Assembly (NCBI RefSeq): GCF_026262505.1
Contig: NC_067206.1
Location: 4,616,879-4,680,878 of the forward strand
DNA: 64,000 bases
Source of the DNA: Trichomonas vaginalis G3
Taxonomy: Eukaryota > Parabasalia > Trichomonadida > Trichomonadidae
Direction of reading: 5' to 3'
Below the pieces are notes generated by a model. The model searched no databases and had not been told where the DNA came from. It worked only from the letters and a program-made list of their open reading frames with translations. Shown here piece by piece: positions 27,591 to 37,999 of the stretch (the first letter of the stretch is position 1; every line of letters starts with the position of its first letter). A program made the translations under genes and the position numbers.

Positions 27591-28175
27591 TTACTTTACA
27601 TAACCGCCTGCTGCCATAAGTCTTTGACGCCAACCCATACCAGCTAATGAAGGTTGACTTGGTTTAGTTTGGAAACTAAACTTTGGTTTTGGTTTATCTT
27701 CAGTTTTTGGTTTTTCTTCTTCTATCGGTTTTTCGTCACTTTTCGGTTCCTCTGACTTTACTTCACTTGCAGGAACAGTTGTGTCGTCAACATCTTCATA
27801 AATATCATATGCCATTTGTTTTTGTTTTCCTTTCAACTTTTTGTGTTTGTTGTAAAGTTTAGAATATTTCGACTCTAAGTCAATGAGATGTTCTATAATG
27901 AACTGTTGGTCAGTGAAGTAAACTTTTCCATCTGTTGTCTCGAAAGCTCCTTCAGACTTCAATATTTTATTTGTGAGAGTCTGTTTCTTTTTTGAGATAC
28001 TAGCCGTTCCATTTCTATGAAAAGTGACTTTATAGTTAGGGTTTGTATTTCCAGACCTGGCACTTTCTATTATTGAATTTTTCTCTTCATCTGTAAGTTC
28101 TTTGACAGGTTTTGACAATGGTTCTGAACTTTTTGTTTGTGGTGTCAAATCTACCGTTTCAACTTCTTCGGTCAT
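27591..28175 (-). CDS. 194-aa protein with small SG..P.Y domain and acidic linker (element A)
   Basis: Residues about 28-65 (TDEEKNSIIESARSGNTNPN, then YKVTFHRNGTASISKKK) match in pattern the start of the 142-aa protein of C (37241-37669) and the 80-aa protein at 33106-33348. A coiled coil, an acidic Glu/Lys/Pro linker and a basic end (GWRQRLMAAGGYVK) follow. Likely a small structural protein. The start is preceded by ttttttactgagatgaa. Confidence 0.5.
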   Translation of the reverse strand: MTEEVETVDLTPQTKSSEPLSKPVKELTDEEKNSIIESARSGNTNPNYKVTFHRNGTASISKKKQTLTNKILKSEGAFETTDGKVYFTDQQFIIEHLIDLESKYSKLYNKHKKLKGKQKQMAYDIYEDVDDTTVPASEVKSEEPKSDEKPIEEEKPKTEDKPKPKFSFQTKPSQPSLAGMGWRQRLMAAGGYVK

Positions 28176-28194
28176 TTCATCTCAGTAAAAAATT

Positions 28195-28359
28195 TTAATT
28201 TGGTTTGTTTTCAACTGGTTGTTGTTGTGGAGGTGGGATGGTTCCTTTAATAATATCATTCAGTTTCACATGCTGAGCCTGACTATATGGTATCGGTTTA
28301 AATGCTGGAAGCCGACAAATCCATCTTGAACTCATTTGTCTCAATGCTGCATTGTTCAT
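28195..28359 (-). CDS. 54-aa protein (element A)
   Basis: A short frame from the ATG at 28357-28359 to TAA at 28195: MNNAALRQMSSRWICRLPAF followed by a Pro/Gln tail. It fills the gap between two same-strand genes, with the usual start context (aactaggatgaaATG). Possibly a minor virion protein. Confidence 0.45.
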   Translation of the reverse strand: MNNAALRQMSSRWICRLPAFKPIPYSQAQHVKLNDIIKGTIPPPQQQPVENKPN

Positions 28360-28378
28360 TTCATCCTAGTTAAAAACC

Positions 28379-28780
28379 TTACATTTCCCAAGTTTGAGGC
28401 GGTTGAGGTTGGTTATTGTTTACCCACTGTTGTGCATGGTTATATCCTCTGTTAAAGAATCTTTCACCTTGGTCCATATAGTGCCCTGCTTGGTTATAGT
28501 AGTCATTTGCTTTGTTATAATAGTTTCCTGCTTGTCTTCCTACATTGTCCATCCATCCTTGAACTTTTCCTCTTGTTTCAGGATTTGGAATAAGATTTGT
28601 TGCATCTCGTGCTACATCCCAACCTTTCTGTACAGTTTGTATAATAGGTTGTGCTTTCTCTTTCAGTATACCTAATGTACTCAAAATCTTCCTTCCAATT
28701 CCAAATGCACCTCTGGCTATTGTTCCCACTGCGGGTAAAAATCTAGATGCGACTCCTGCTAATGCGCCAAATAAACCCAT
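28379..28780 (-). CDS. 133-aa Gly/Ala-rich amphipathic protein, pVI-like position (element A)
   Basis: The N-terminus MGLFGALAGVASRFLPAVGT is a glycine/alanine-rich amphipathic helix, as in membrane-lytic minor capsid proteins. A helical body and an Asn/Tyr/Gln-rich end follow. C has a similar protein next to its penton and ATPase genes (55140-55667). Divergent from the integrase, with 17 bp between start codons. The functional suggestion is inference. Confidence 0.5.
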   Translation of the reverse strand: MGLFGALAGVASRFLPAVGTIARGAFGIGRKILSTLGILKEKAQPIIQTVQKGWDVARDATNLIPNPETRGKVQGWMDNVGRQAGNYYNKANDYYNQAGHYMDQGERFFNRGYNHAQQWVNNNQPQPPQTWEM

Positions 28781-28797
28781 TTCTTATAGGGTAAAAA

Positions 28798-29892
28798 ATG
28801 ACGAATCCGAACAAGGACCCCTATGTTTCTAAAGCGACAAAGAAAGCACTCATGATAAAAATCTTTAGTTCAACACCAAATGCTTGGTTTATGGATATCT
28901 TGGAAAACATTCCGAGGTATAGAGAAGATGGACCTCCATACTGGTTAATATTTGTTGGTCAAAACACAAGATACTGTGAAGCCATACCATTACAGTCCAA
29001 AGCTATTTTAGATATCTTAGCAGCTTTGACAATATTCGTTGACAAATACCATCCAACAAAATTGACATCTGACTGTGAAAGTTCTTTCAAATCAGATGAT
29101 GTAAAAAACTATCTGCGTTCAAAAAATGTAAACCAATATTTCATTGTCGACCAAAACCATTCTGCTCTTGGTGTCATTGACGGTTGTATAAAAATGTTAA
29201 GAGACTTAAACCAACCACAAGGTGGTGAAGCAAATGAAATGTCATATGACGACAAGTATAGACACTTCTCTCAGGCAAAGATGAGACAAGTTTTAAATAT
29301 TTATAATAACCGTAAACAAAAAGGTTTGGGAAACCACTCCCCCGAAGAAATGAAAAACAACCCTGACTTAGAGAAAGACTATATATTTAATAATTTAGTC
29401 AAAAGAGACAAACAAGAAAGAATGCCGGGCTTCAAACTTCAGAAAGGTGACAAAGTAAAAATAGAAATACCTAAACGCGACCCATATGAAAATACTATTG
29501 ACTATGACAACAATGGGAACTCGACAGGTACTCACATTCGTGTTCGTAAAAATAGAAGAAAGTATACAAGAGAATATTATGAAGTTTTAGGCAAACATGG
29601 CAAAATGTACACACTGCAAGCAGAAGATAAAACTACTATTGTCAGACTCGTTTCAAACTTGTCAAAGTTCAAGGTGGTATACTTTCAAAGACAGTTCCTA
29701 ACAAATATAAGACAACTCCTGACGAATATGCTAAAGAAGTTGAAAATGACGACTAAGCAATTCTATACCATGCGTAAACTGTCATGTAAGGTGGCATGTA
29801 TTCTTTACTTTGTCCCGTTGTTTGCGTATATCCTGAAACGAAATGTGTATGGTTTCCTTCTCCCTGCGTGTCATCCCAGTAACAATTTATAG
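28798..29892 (+). pseudogene. Retroviral-type integrase (rve) of element A
   Basis: RNase-H-like DDE core: WFMDILENIPRY holds the first Asp, KLTSDCESSF the second, and LGVIDGCIKMLRDL the third-motif region. KGLGNHSPEEMKNNPDL fits the usual C-terminal part. Polinton integrases cut and join element ends, giving 6-bp duplications. The last part of this open frame runs antisense to the tail-fibre gene, so the true end is uncertain. Fossil: about one break. Confidence 0.8.
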
Positions 29893-30322
29893 CAAACTTA
29901 ACGTCGTCTTTAACATCATATCCTTTACCTTTTGTCATTCCTGATCAATCCCAATATCTATGCTTATGCCAACCTGCTTGAGATGTACTTAAATCTATGT
30001 AATGACTGTGTGCAGGTAAATTGTCACCTGAAATCGTTTTACTTCCACCTGTTTCATTTGAAGAGTTTGCACAATACAAAAACCTGTCGACTATTTGTTC
30101 CCATGCACCAACACCAAACATTACTTGAGGACCTCTTGCATCCATAGATGTATAAATAGAACCTACTGGGTTCATTAAATCAAACATATGAGATATTATA
30201 GGATTGTCTCTTTTGAACTTAAAATATAGTGCAACTATTTCAGGTTTCTTCTGGTTTGTGTCAGAATATTTTTTATAATATAATCTTATGTTTTCAGGGT
30301 AGGTAAAATCTTGACTATAATA

Positions 30323-31624
30323 TAGGGTGTCCAAAGGTGCGTTTAGCACAGCGCTCTATATGAGACTATTAAAGGAGATATATGCTGATTATAAATATAT
30401 AATAAAAAATATGAATATATGTATATGATGAGTATGTTGTATTTTGGCGCCATGCCGGGATATAAAATGAATTTTGAGACAAGAGGTGGTTTCGCGGGAA
30501 ATTTTGGCGGGATTTTTTTCATTTTTTTAATGAATCATAAAGAAAACATCCTCGCTCTTGCAAAAAAATGCAAAGACTGTAAAAAATCTACGAGACATTG
30601 GTAAAATGCTTCGGTATGGATGCTCCTAGCTATTCCACTGTAACGTATCATGTTAGGATGTATCACTTCGTGAACAAAAAGACGCCCATCATAAAAATTG
30701 ACAAAAAATCGCCGGATCAAAGAAAAATCAAAGCAATTCTTCAAGCGCTAGATGAAGACCCAAGAGCATCACTCAGAAGGATAGAGGAGATGACAAAGAT
30801 ACCACGTACAACAGTCAGTTATTATCTGCACAATTATTTGAACTACAAACTAGCGTATACACGTTGGGTTCCGCACAACCTTAATTCAGTTCAAAAAAAT
30901 CTAGAGTCCAATCTTCGAAAGAGCTCCTCTCTATATTGCGTGCGTATCAATCCAAGAAGTTTCGCTTTTTAGTAACAGGGGATGAGTCTTGGTTTCAATA
31001 TGCAACAGAAGCCAAAATCATGTGGATCCCGAAGGATGAAGATCCGCAAACATTCCCGAAGAAAAAAATTGACACACCAATGATGATGTTGTCGGTTTTT
31101 TGGGGCGTGAATGGCATCATCGCAATTGATATTCTTCAAAAACCTAATACGATGAATGCTCAGTATCTAATTGACAATGTTCTTACTCAAATTATCAATT
31201 CTGATGAGTTTGAGAAATCCAAACAACAAAAACAAAAGTTTGCAATTCATTTTGATAATTCAAGAGTTCACAAAAGTCATAAGGTAATGAATTACTTGGT
31301 GGAAAACAATGTCAAAGTTGTTCCAAACCCAATTTATTCACCTGATATTGCACCCTCTGACTTTTATTTATTCGGCACGCTAAAAAAGAGAGCTGAAGGA
31401 CGCGAATTCGCGAGTCCAGATGATCTTGAAAATTTTGTAAGAGAGCAATTTGAGCAATTTTCTCATGATGATTTAAAGCGTGTCTTTCAAGCCCGGATCG
31501 ATCGCTGCGAACGCGTGATTGAATCCAATGGTGATTATATTTAAATAAACTTTATATATATGTAACTTGTTTATTTCTATTCGCAGTATTCAGGTTTGTG
31601 CTAAACACACCTTTGGACACCCTA
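30323..31624 (+). mobile_element. Mariner transposon copy 2 (Tvmar1-like), 1302 bp
   Basis: TAGGGTGTCC ends and TA duplication (30321-30322, 31625-31626). Opposite orientation to copy 1 and about 99% identical to it. Inserted in the tail-fibre gene of element A. Confidence 0.95.
30534..31544 (+). pseudogene. Mariner transposase, two frameshifts (copy 2)
   Basis: Same D34D transposase as copy 1, starting near 30530 at MNHKENILALAKKC. Two A-runs are each one A shorter than in copy 1 (near 30586 and near 30895), shifting the frame twice. The region that is shifted in copy 1 is intact here. All differences are the kind produced by polymerase slippage. Confidence 0.9.
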
Positions 31625-32139
31625 TATTTATTTCTGTCATCTGTATAATAATATACTATTCTCGTTTTTTCTATTGCATTATATCTTTTATATCTATAAT
31701 AATCTAAATATAATGTTAGCTTTTGTTCATCTACATGTGGTGTTCTGTCGTCACCTCCATAGTCATAATAATGTGGTGCCGGAGCTGGGTCAGGTAATAT
31801 CATATCCACCATTTCATAAACTCTTAAATATTTCTTTTGTTCGTCTCCATATAAGTTTAAGTAGCAGTTGTTGTCTAATGGAACTTTAACTTGTGTACCA
31901 TCATTCTTTTTATAGCTTACATACATTTCATTGTTATTTTTCGGAATGAGTTTATACCGTGTACCATTTTCTAAGGACTGTACCAACTGCCATCTAAAAT
32001 ATTTATTTTCTTCATTGACAGAAAAGTCACCAACAATAGTTTCAATATTTTTTGTTCCTATCAAACTTTGGTATATTTCATTGACATATGTTTTATCTGC
32101 TTTATTTTCAAGGCTAACGTTTAAGTCTGTTATTTCAGA

Positions 32140-32335
32140 AGATGTATGTGTATGTCCAACGTCACTTTTCCTGTTTAAGGTTTCTTGTAAGTTTGTAATA
32201 TTTGCAATGGTATGTGTATGTCCAACGTCACTTTTCCTGTTTAAGGTTTCTTGTAAGTTTGTAATATTTGCAATGGTATGTGTATGTCCAACGTCACTTT
32301 TCCTGTTTAAGGTTTCTTGTAAGTTTGTAATATCA
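32140..32335. repeat. Three tandem 63-bp repeats inside the tail-fibre gene of A
   Basis: Each unit contains gtatgtgtatgtccaacgtc and cttttcctgtttaaggtttc with almost no difference between copies. They encode repeated His-x-His fibre modules. Confidence 0.85.
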
Positions 32336-32413
32336 GATATAGAATGTGTATGAGTCTTATCTGCTTTTGTCTCTAATGTTTCCTTAAGACTTGGTATTTG
32401 GTTAATATAATGT

Positions 32414-33113
32414 AGTTAGTATACAAGTCTCGTGTACAGAGGCACTGCGAGCCTCCTTACCCATTATATGTGAATTTGACACTTTACAAAACCGTTAACG
32501 TATATTTTACAACACAAACGACAACACTAACTTAACCTTAAATATTTATAAAGCCGCCAACCACTTCACCTCACTAACGTTTTCACAAACGACTTCACTA
32601 CTGTAAAAAATAAACATTCTCACTTACAAAAGTATTGCAACTCTTCCCATTGCTGTGCTTCACACAATACTTCATATTCTTCAGTATCGCTGCTGTCGCT
32701 CCAATCGTCAGAGTCAAAGTCACTGTCAAAATAAATGTTAGTAAGTTTTGACAAAGCTAATGAAACACGTTTACCGTTTGTATCGTATGCTTGTATAAAC
32801 TTTCCATTCTTCATTCCTTCATAAACGCTCAAACTAACTTTACCCTTTCTCCCTCGTATCTGATAGAATGTATTTTCACGAGGAACGAAGAACAAATTCT
32901 TGAACTCATGACCGTTGTAGTTTGTTATCTCAATAGTTTTCGTCATTTATATAAAAATAAAATAAAAATAATTTTAAAAATAAAATAAAAAATAAATGAT
33001 ATTACTACCTTCACGCGTATGAAAAACATAGCACAATAAATTTAGTGAAGTGGTGAATCTCACCTCTTTTTTCACCCGGTTTTTTACCCTGTTGAATTCA
33101 TTGCTTTATAACT
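32414..33113. repeat. Left terminal inverted repeat of element B
   Basis: Matches the TIR of C with modest differences near the tip. Carries the GC-rich hairpin gaggcactgcgagcctc, the 108-aa gene and a variant of the GGTGA-word cassette (33037-33095). Its right-hand partner is outside the window. Confidence 0.75.
32620..32946 (-). CDS. 108-aa TIR-borne protein with acidic tail (element B)
   Basis: MTKTIEITNYNGHEFKNLFF, then PRENTFYQIRGRKGKVSLSV: a compact beta-rich domain with a basic RGRKGK turn. The tail is acidic (DSDFDSDDWSDSSDTEEYE) and ends in a short helix (AQQWEELQYFCK). Two further copies sit in the two TIRs of C. B's copy differs mostly in the acidic tail. No family recognised. Confidence 0.6.
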   Translation of the reverse strand: MTKTIEITNYNGHEFKNLFFVPRENTFYQIRGRKGKVSLSVYEGMKNGKFIQAYDTNGKRVSLALSKLTNIYFDSDFDSDDWSDSSDTEEYEVLCEAQQWEELQYFCK

Positions 33114-33348
33114 CACTGTCGTCTGCTTTCTCCAACTCTTCTAACTTCTTCTTAAGTTCAGCAATGTTGTCCTCATGAAGTTTAATCTTTCTCAAAATTC
33201 CTTCTTTATCTAATGGTTGCTTTATCTTTCTAAACTGAACTCTACCATCCTTCATAGTATGAATGTAAAAACCTTCTGGAATAGTTCCTGATTTAATGTA
33301 TTCTACCAAGAACTTTTGTTTCATTGCTTCAGTTACTTTATTTGTCAT
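33106..33348 (-). CDS. 80-aa SG..P.Y-domain protein with coiled coil (element B)
   Basis: ATG at 33346-33348. IKSGTIPEGFYIHTMKDGRV, then QFRKIKQPL, matches the small domain of 27591-28175 and 37241-37669. The rest is a coiled coil (KIKLHEDNIAELKKKLEELE) ending DDSEL. Likely a small structural or scaffold protein. Confidence 0.55.
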   Translation of the reverse strand: MTNKVTEAMKQKFLVEYIKSGTIPEGFYIHTMKDGRVQFRKIKQPLDKEGILRKIKLHEDNIAELKKKLEELEKADDSEL

Positions 33349-33397
33349 TTCAATCAAATAAAAATTTTAATATTAAATAAAAATAACGTTATTTTTT

Positions 33398-33869
33398 TCA
33401 GTAAGGAAACGCAGGAGTTTTACGATTTATTTGAGGAGTAGGTTCTGGTTTAAATGTTGGAGTCGGTTTAGGAGTTGACTTTTGAACAGGAGTTTGTACT
33501 TCCATAGGTTCAGGAGTCATTGAAGGTTTTGCTTGTGAAGGCGTTGGTTTTGACGTTGGTTTTGGCGAAGGTGTTGGAGTTTGTTTAACTTCAGCTACTT
33601 CAGTATTATTTACAACATTTGCTTTATTTCTTTTCAACATCATAACTGCTCCTGCTGTAGCTAGCAAAACCTAGTGGGAGACCATATCTTATATAAGGAC
33701 TTGACCAAATGCTATTTTTGACAGGAGCTGGTGGAACACCTAACCTTGGTGAGACTGCTCTTTGCCATTGTGCAGCTCGTAAGAAATATTCAATAGGTGC
33801 TCCATAATCGTTTGGTAAAGTTTGTTTCATAGATGGTGAAGGTTCACGAGAGCTTGATGAAGAACTCAT
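33398..33869 (-). pseudogene. Proline-rich membrane protein gene, broken (element B)
   Basis: Begins MSSSSSSREPSPSMKQTLPN. A hydrophobic segment (LATAGAVMML) is followed by a Lys/Pro/Thr-rich repeat region (TPSPKPTSKPTPSQAKPS). Looks like a single-span virion membrane or spike-base protein. Fossil: about one break. Confidence 0.5.
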
Positions 33870-33899
33870 TTATAAGCTTTAAAAATAAACGTTCATCCT

Positions 33900-34182
33900 T
33901 TATTCCTCACTGTCGTCCGTAGCTAAGTATAGTCATCTAATCTTATTATGGGATGCCATTAGCACGCACCTGAATGGCAAAGCAACAATCCCTCATAAAT
34001 CCAATAAGTGGCTTTGGTACATTTTCAGTTGCTAGTTCAATAGGTCCTTTAACAGACAATTTGTATGTTATTGGAAGCAGTAGATGTTTGACCTTGCTGG
34101 AGCAAAAGTCCACTTCTGTTGGAAACCACATAAAGAAATGTGTGTTGTCATAGCTATCCCATTTATGTTCCACACTACCATC
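33900..34182 (-). pseudogene. Major capsid gene of element B, C-terminal part, cut by element C
   Basis: Encodes the end of the capsid protein (VEHKWDSYDNTHF, ENVPKPLIGFMRDCCFAIQV). C is inserted exactly at its right edge; the target duplication accatc is 34177-34182. The remainder lies at 56331-57620. Fossil: besides the insertion, a few breaks. Confidence 0.85.
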
Positions 34183-34857
34183 AGTTAGTATACATATCAT
34201 GTGTACGGAGGCACTGCGCGCCTCCTTACCCTTGATATGTGAATTTGACACTTTACGAAACCGTTAACGTATATTTTACAACACAAACGACAACACTAAC
34301 TTAACCTTAAATATTTACAAAGCCACCAACCATTCACCTCACTACGGTAAAAATAAACGTTCCTCACTTACAAAAGTATTGCAACTCCTCCCATTGCTGT
34401 GCTTCACATAACAGCTCATAATCTTCTGACTCACTTTCTTCTTCATATAGGTCAAAATCACTGTCAAAATAAATGTTAGTAAGTTTTGACAAAGCTAATG
34501 AAACACGTTTACCGTTTGTATCGTATGCTTGTATAAACTTTCCATTCTTCATTCCTTCATAAACGCTCAAACTAACTTTACCCTTTCTCCCTCGTATCTG
34601 ATAGAATGTATTTTCACGAGGAACGAAGAACAAATTCTTGAACTCATGACCGTGTGTAGTTGTTATCTCAATAGTTTTCGTCATTTATATAAAAATAAAA
34701 ATAAAATAATTTTAAAAATAAAATAAAAAATAAATGATATTACTACCTTCACGCGTATGAAAACATAGCACAAAAATAAATTTAGGTGAAGTGGTGAAAT
34801 CTCACCTCTTTTTTCACCTCTTTTTTTCACCCTGTTGAATTCATTGCTTTATAACTC
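34183..34857. repeat. Left terminal inverted repeat of element C
   Basis: Inverse of 55651-56324. Includes a near-terminal hairpin (ggaggcactgcgcgcctcc), the 106-aa gene, AT-rich leader and a GGTGA-word cassette (34777-34835). The TIR stops where the neighbouring single-copy genes begin. Confidence 0.9.
34364..34684 (-). CDS. 106-aa TIR-borne protein, left TIR (element C)
   Basis: Same protein as 32620-32946; here the tail is DLYEEESESEDYELLCEAQQ. Identical in design to the right-TIR copy at 55823-56143, so C carries two copies facing outward or inward symmetrically. The repeated open frame in three TIRs suggests a selected function near element ends. Confidence 0.65.
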   Translation of the reverse strand: MTKTIEITTTHGHEFKNLFFVPRENTFYQIRGRKGKVSLSVYEGMKNGKFIQAYDTNGKRVSLALSKLTNIYFDSDFDLYEEESESEDYELLCEAQQWEELQYFCK

Positions 34858-35610
34858 ACTGTCGTCTGCTTTCTCCAACTCTTCTAACTTCTTCTTAAGT
34901 TCAGCAATGTTGTCCTCATGAAGTTAATCTTTCTAAAAATTCCTTCTTTATCTAATGGTTGTTTTATCTTTCTAAACTGAACTCTACCATCCTTCATAGT
35001 ATGAATGTAAAAACCTTCTGGAATAGTTCCTGATTTAATGTATTCTACCAAAACTTTTGTTTCATTGCTTCAGTTACTTTATTTGTCATTTCAATCAAAT
35101 AAAAATTTTAAATATTAAATAAAAATAACGTTATTTTTTCAGTAAGGAAACGCAGGAGTTTTACGATTTATTTGAGGAGTAGGTTCTGGTTTAAATGTTG
35201 GAGTCGTTTAGGAGTTGACTTTTGAACAGGAGTTTGTACTTCCATAGGTTCAGGAGTCATTGAAGGTTTTTGCTTGTGAAGGCGTTGGTTTTGACGTTGG
35301 TTTTGGCGAAGGTGTTGGAGTTTGTTTAACTTCAGCTACTTCAGTATTATTTACAACATTTGCTTTATTTCTTTTCAAACATCATAACTGCTCCTGCTGT
35401 AGCTAGCAAACCTAGTGGGAGACCATATCTTATATAAGGACTTGACCAAATGCTATTTTTGACAGGAGCTGGTGGAACACCTAACCTTGGTGAGACTGCT
35501 CTTTGCATTGTGCAGCTCGTAAGAAATATTCAATAGGTGCTCCATAATCGTTTGGTAAAGTTTGTTTCATAGATGGTGAAGTTCACGAGAGCTTGATGAA
35601 GAACTCATTT
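34845..35610 (-). pseudogene. SG..P.Y-domain gene and proline-rich membrane protein gene, both broken (element C)
   Basis: Corresponds to 33106-33869 in B. The same two small genes are recognisable by sequence but neither is open. Fossil: about six breaks in all. The cluster of small differences contrasts with the intact neighbouring capsid gene. Confidence 0.6.
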
Positions 35611-35638
35611 ATAAGCTTTAAAAATAAACGTTCATCCT

Positions 35639-37213
35639 TTATTCCTCACTGTCGTCCGTAGCTAAGTTATAGTCATCTAATCTTATTATGGGGATGCCAT
35701 TAGCACGCACCTGAATGGCAAAGCAACAATCCCTCATAAATCCAATAAGTGGCTTTGGTACATTTTCAGTTGCTAGTTCAATAGGTCCTTTAACAGACAA
35801 TTTGTATGTTATTGGAGCAGTAGATGTTTGACCTTGCTGGAAGCAAAAGTCCACTTCTGTTGGAAAACCACATAAGAAATGTGTGTTGTCATAGCTATCC
35901 CATTTATGTTCCACACTACCATCATCCACCAATGACCTCATAACATCTTCATTAAATCCTATCATATCATTGTTTGTATTGCAAGCGTTCGCAACCATTT
36001 CATAAAATACAGGTCCATATGATTTTTCAGGTTCTGCAGGCATATTTCCATAAGCTCCCATGGAAAGCTGAAGATATTTAAACTTAGGGTTCTCAAAATT
36101 AACATAATAGTTGTCTTTCTTTCTAAATAGTACCCAAATACTTTTAACATTAATAGGCGTATAAGCTGCTGTAAATGTTGCACTTGAACTATCTGTATTC
36201 TTTGAGAATGAACCGTCCATAGGAATCCAATCCATAACTTTAACAGGAAAACATAAAGCCTCGTTTGTATAATGTTCTACAAGTTCTGTATAAATGTTAG
36301 GGTCTAAAGAGAATGATTTTGGATGAATGAAACATTCATTAAAATCCATCTTTGTTCGAAATAGTTTCTGGGTTACAGTTGTAATAGTAACTGTTCCACT
36401 AGCTTCTACTGCCTTCGTTATCATAGTGAATGGTTCATTCCATGGAACAAATTTATTTGTCGGTGGATTTGAATCTGAAGCAAATGCAACTTTAAGAGTT
36501 GGATTGAAAGCAATGATATCATTTACAGATATAGATGTGCATTGTAAGGCGTCGCTACTGAACTTTACTTTAAGCTGAATGTTACCACCAAATGCAGGAA
36601 TAAATCTTATAGCTTCTAATGGTAAAAACTTTCTAACAGGAATTCTTAAACGAAGCTTAAAATCAAATGATTTTCCTGCTGTAATTGGACCACTAACAAT
36701 TTGTCCTGTTCTGCATGTTCCCGAATGACTCCATACATCTTCATGTCGAGTCTTTGAGAAAACATCTACTTTCTTTATTTGTTCGGTAGTTTGTGAGTTT
36801 GAAGTTATATATGCTTCTTCTCTTGCGTTGTCTTGAGAATATACGATACGACCATTTGCAAGGATTTGATATCCAGCAACTGCATAGAAAGCGTCATCGA
36901 AACCAATCCAAAATCCTGGTGGGTTTGTTTTATTGGAACCTGAACCAATTTCTTTATCTACAATAAATTGACCTTCCATTTTATACGTAATGAATGTATT
37001 GTAAAGGTCCAACATATTTTCACCAGGAGGTGAGAGATTGAATGTTACCCATGTGTTATCTTTAGCAGTTCCAGGTTGTGATGGAATCTTTGCGTCAGAA
37101 TATTTTCTATTAGTGTCACCAATTTGAACTGCATTGTCTATGATATCGAAATATGAGCGAATCTGATGAATATGCTCTGCTGGAGTAAATTCGTTTAACT
37201 GTTCGTTCTGCAT
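35639..37213 (-). CDS. Major capsid protein, double jelly roll (element C), 524 aa
   Basis: ATG at 37211-37213, preceded on its strand by tttttatccgaagtaaatac. Looks whole. RLRIPVRKFLPLEAIRFIPA is the inter-domain strand and helix typical of Polinton hexons; FWIGFDDAFYAVAGYQILAN and GFMRDCCFAIQVRANGIPII are further conserved stretches. The length suits the family. It forms trimeric capsomers of an icosahedral virion. The B copy is about 99% identical except for one patch. Confidence 0.85.
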   Translation of the reverse strand: MQNEQLNEFTPAEHIHQIRSYFDIIDNAVQIGDTNRKYSDAKIPSQPGTAKDNTWVTFNLSPPGENMLDLYNTFITYKMEGQFIVDKEIGSGSNKTNPPGFWIGFDDAFYAVAGYQILANGRIVYSQDNAREEAYITSNSQTTEQIKKVDVFSKTRHEDVWSHSGTCRTGQIVSGPITAGKSFDFKLRLRIPVRKFLPLEAIRFIPAFGGNIQLKVKFSSDALQCTSISVNDIIAFNPTLKVAFASDSNPPTNKFVPWNEPFTMITKAVEASGTVTITTVTQKLFRTKMDFNECFIHPKSFSLDPNIYTELVEHYTNEALCFPVKVMDWIPMDGSFSKNTDSSSATFTAAYTPINVKSIWVLFRKKDNYYVNFENPKFKYLQLSMGAYGNMPAEPEKSYGPVFYEMVANACNTNNDMIGFNEDVMRSLVDDGSVEHKWDSYDNTHFLCGFPTEVDFCFQQGQTSTAPITYKLSVKGPIELATENVPKPLIGFMRDCCFAIQVRANGIPIIRLDDYNLATDDSEE

Positions 37214-37240
37214 GTATTTACTTCGGATAAAAATATCTAT

Positions 37241-37669
37241 TTACTTCATTATTCTCACTCTTCTTCTTGGCATTCGTGGTGGAAGTTGTTTCTTGACATT
37301 TTCAATGAACTGTACATTCTCTTTTGTCTCAACTTCTTTCACTGGTGGGTCAGGGTTCTTTGACTCGGTTTGTTTTTCAATGAAATTCACGAACTTTGCA
37401 ATAAGCTCTTGGTTCGTTATTGAAAGTACATCTGGCTTCTTTTCTTCTTGTTCTATTGACTTTTCAGTTTGAATAGAAGGTTTTATATGGGCTTCGCCCT
37501 CGGTGCCATACACCTTAATGTTGTCGCTTTCTGCATTCGCTAATGGAACCTTTCTTTTTCTTACGTATATTTTACCATCTTTACTCTGACTTACGTAATA
37601 GAAAGGATGTTGTATTCCTCTTGCGTCATTTAATATAATAGACTCTCGCTCTGATTTTGACAAGCTCAT
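37241..37669 (-). CDS. 142-aa SG..P.Y-type small domain protein (element C)
   Basis: ATG at 37667-37669. RESIILNDARGIQHPFYYVS, then QSKDGKIYVRKRKVPL, is the small domain shared with A's 194-aa protein. GTEGEAHI (about residue 57) is encoded by a GC-rich micro-palindrome (37488-37507). The end is basic (PPRMPRRRVRIMK), perhaps DNA- or capsid-binding. Located directly upstream of the capsid gene. Confidence 0.55.
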   Translation of the reverse strand: MSLSKSERESIILNDARGIQHPFYYVSQSKDGKIYVRKRKVPLANAESDNIKVYGTEGEAHIKPSIQTEKSIEQEEKKPDVLSITNQELIAKFVNFIEKQTESKNPDPPVKEVETKENVQFIENVKKQLPPRMPRRRVRIMK

Positions 37670-37714
37670 TTTACATCGGTTAAAGTTTTAATTTTGTTTT
37701 TTATCTGCAGTCAA

Positions 37715-37975
37715 ATGACTCAGACAAACCCTACGGACAAGACCCAAGGGGTCATAGATGTTGAAGCATTGAAGAAAGAAATTCGCGAGCAAATTTTATC
37801 CGAACTGAAGGAACAAAAACAAGAACAAAAGCCAGAGAGACCAAAGAGAAAACTTAGTGAAAAACAACTAGCTGCATTAGCTGCTGGAAGACAAAAGAAC
37901 CCACGTTTGCTGGCAAAGAAAGCTAGAGAAGAAGCAAAAGCAAAAGCTAAAGAAGCTGAAGCAAAGAAAGAGTAA
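37715..37975 (+). CDS. 86-aa Lys/Glu/Ala-rich helical protein (element C)
   Basis: ATG at 37715 (MTQTNPTDKTQGVIDVEALK), after ttttttatctgcagtcaa. Mostly charged helix with KRKLSEKQLAALAAGRQKNP and a repetitive KAREEAKAKAKEAEAKKE end. Looks like a small basic DNA-binding or core protein. Divergent from the 142-aa gene across 45 bp. Confidence 0.55.
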   Translation: MTQTNPTDKTQGVIDVEALKKEIREQILSELKEQKQEQKPERPKRKLSEKQLAALAAGRQKNPRLLAKKAREEAKAKAKEAEAKKE

Positions 37976-37999
37976 ATGGTTTATTTTTATCCGAATTAA

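Larger units (their letters stand above)
29754..32407 (-). pseudogene. Phage-type tail-fibre gene of element A, interrupted by a mariner and cut by element B
   Basis: The C-terminal region has NPVGSIYTSMDARGPQVMFG, WEQIVDRFLYCANSS, NLPAHSHYI and EYMPPYMTVYAWYR, the phage tail-collar/Gp10-like layout. The more N-terminal region has three identical 63-bp repeats (about 32140-32335) coding HTHTIANITNLQETLNRK-type units. Mariner copy 2 lies inside it, and element B interrupts it at 32414. Fossil: besides the two insertions, about one further break. Confidence 0.75.

Noticed and set aside
32414-34182. Solo TIR or truncated small element
   Set aside because: The sequence continues as B beyond C (56331 onward), so this is the left part of a full element interrupted by C.
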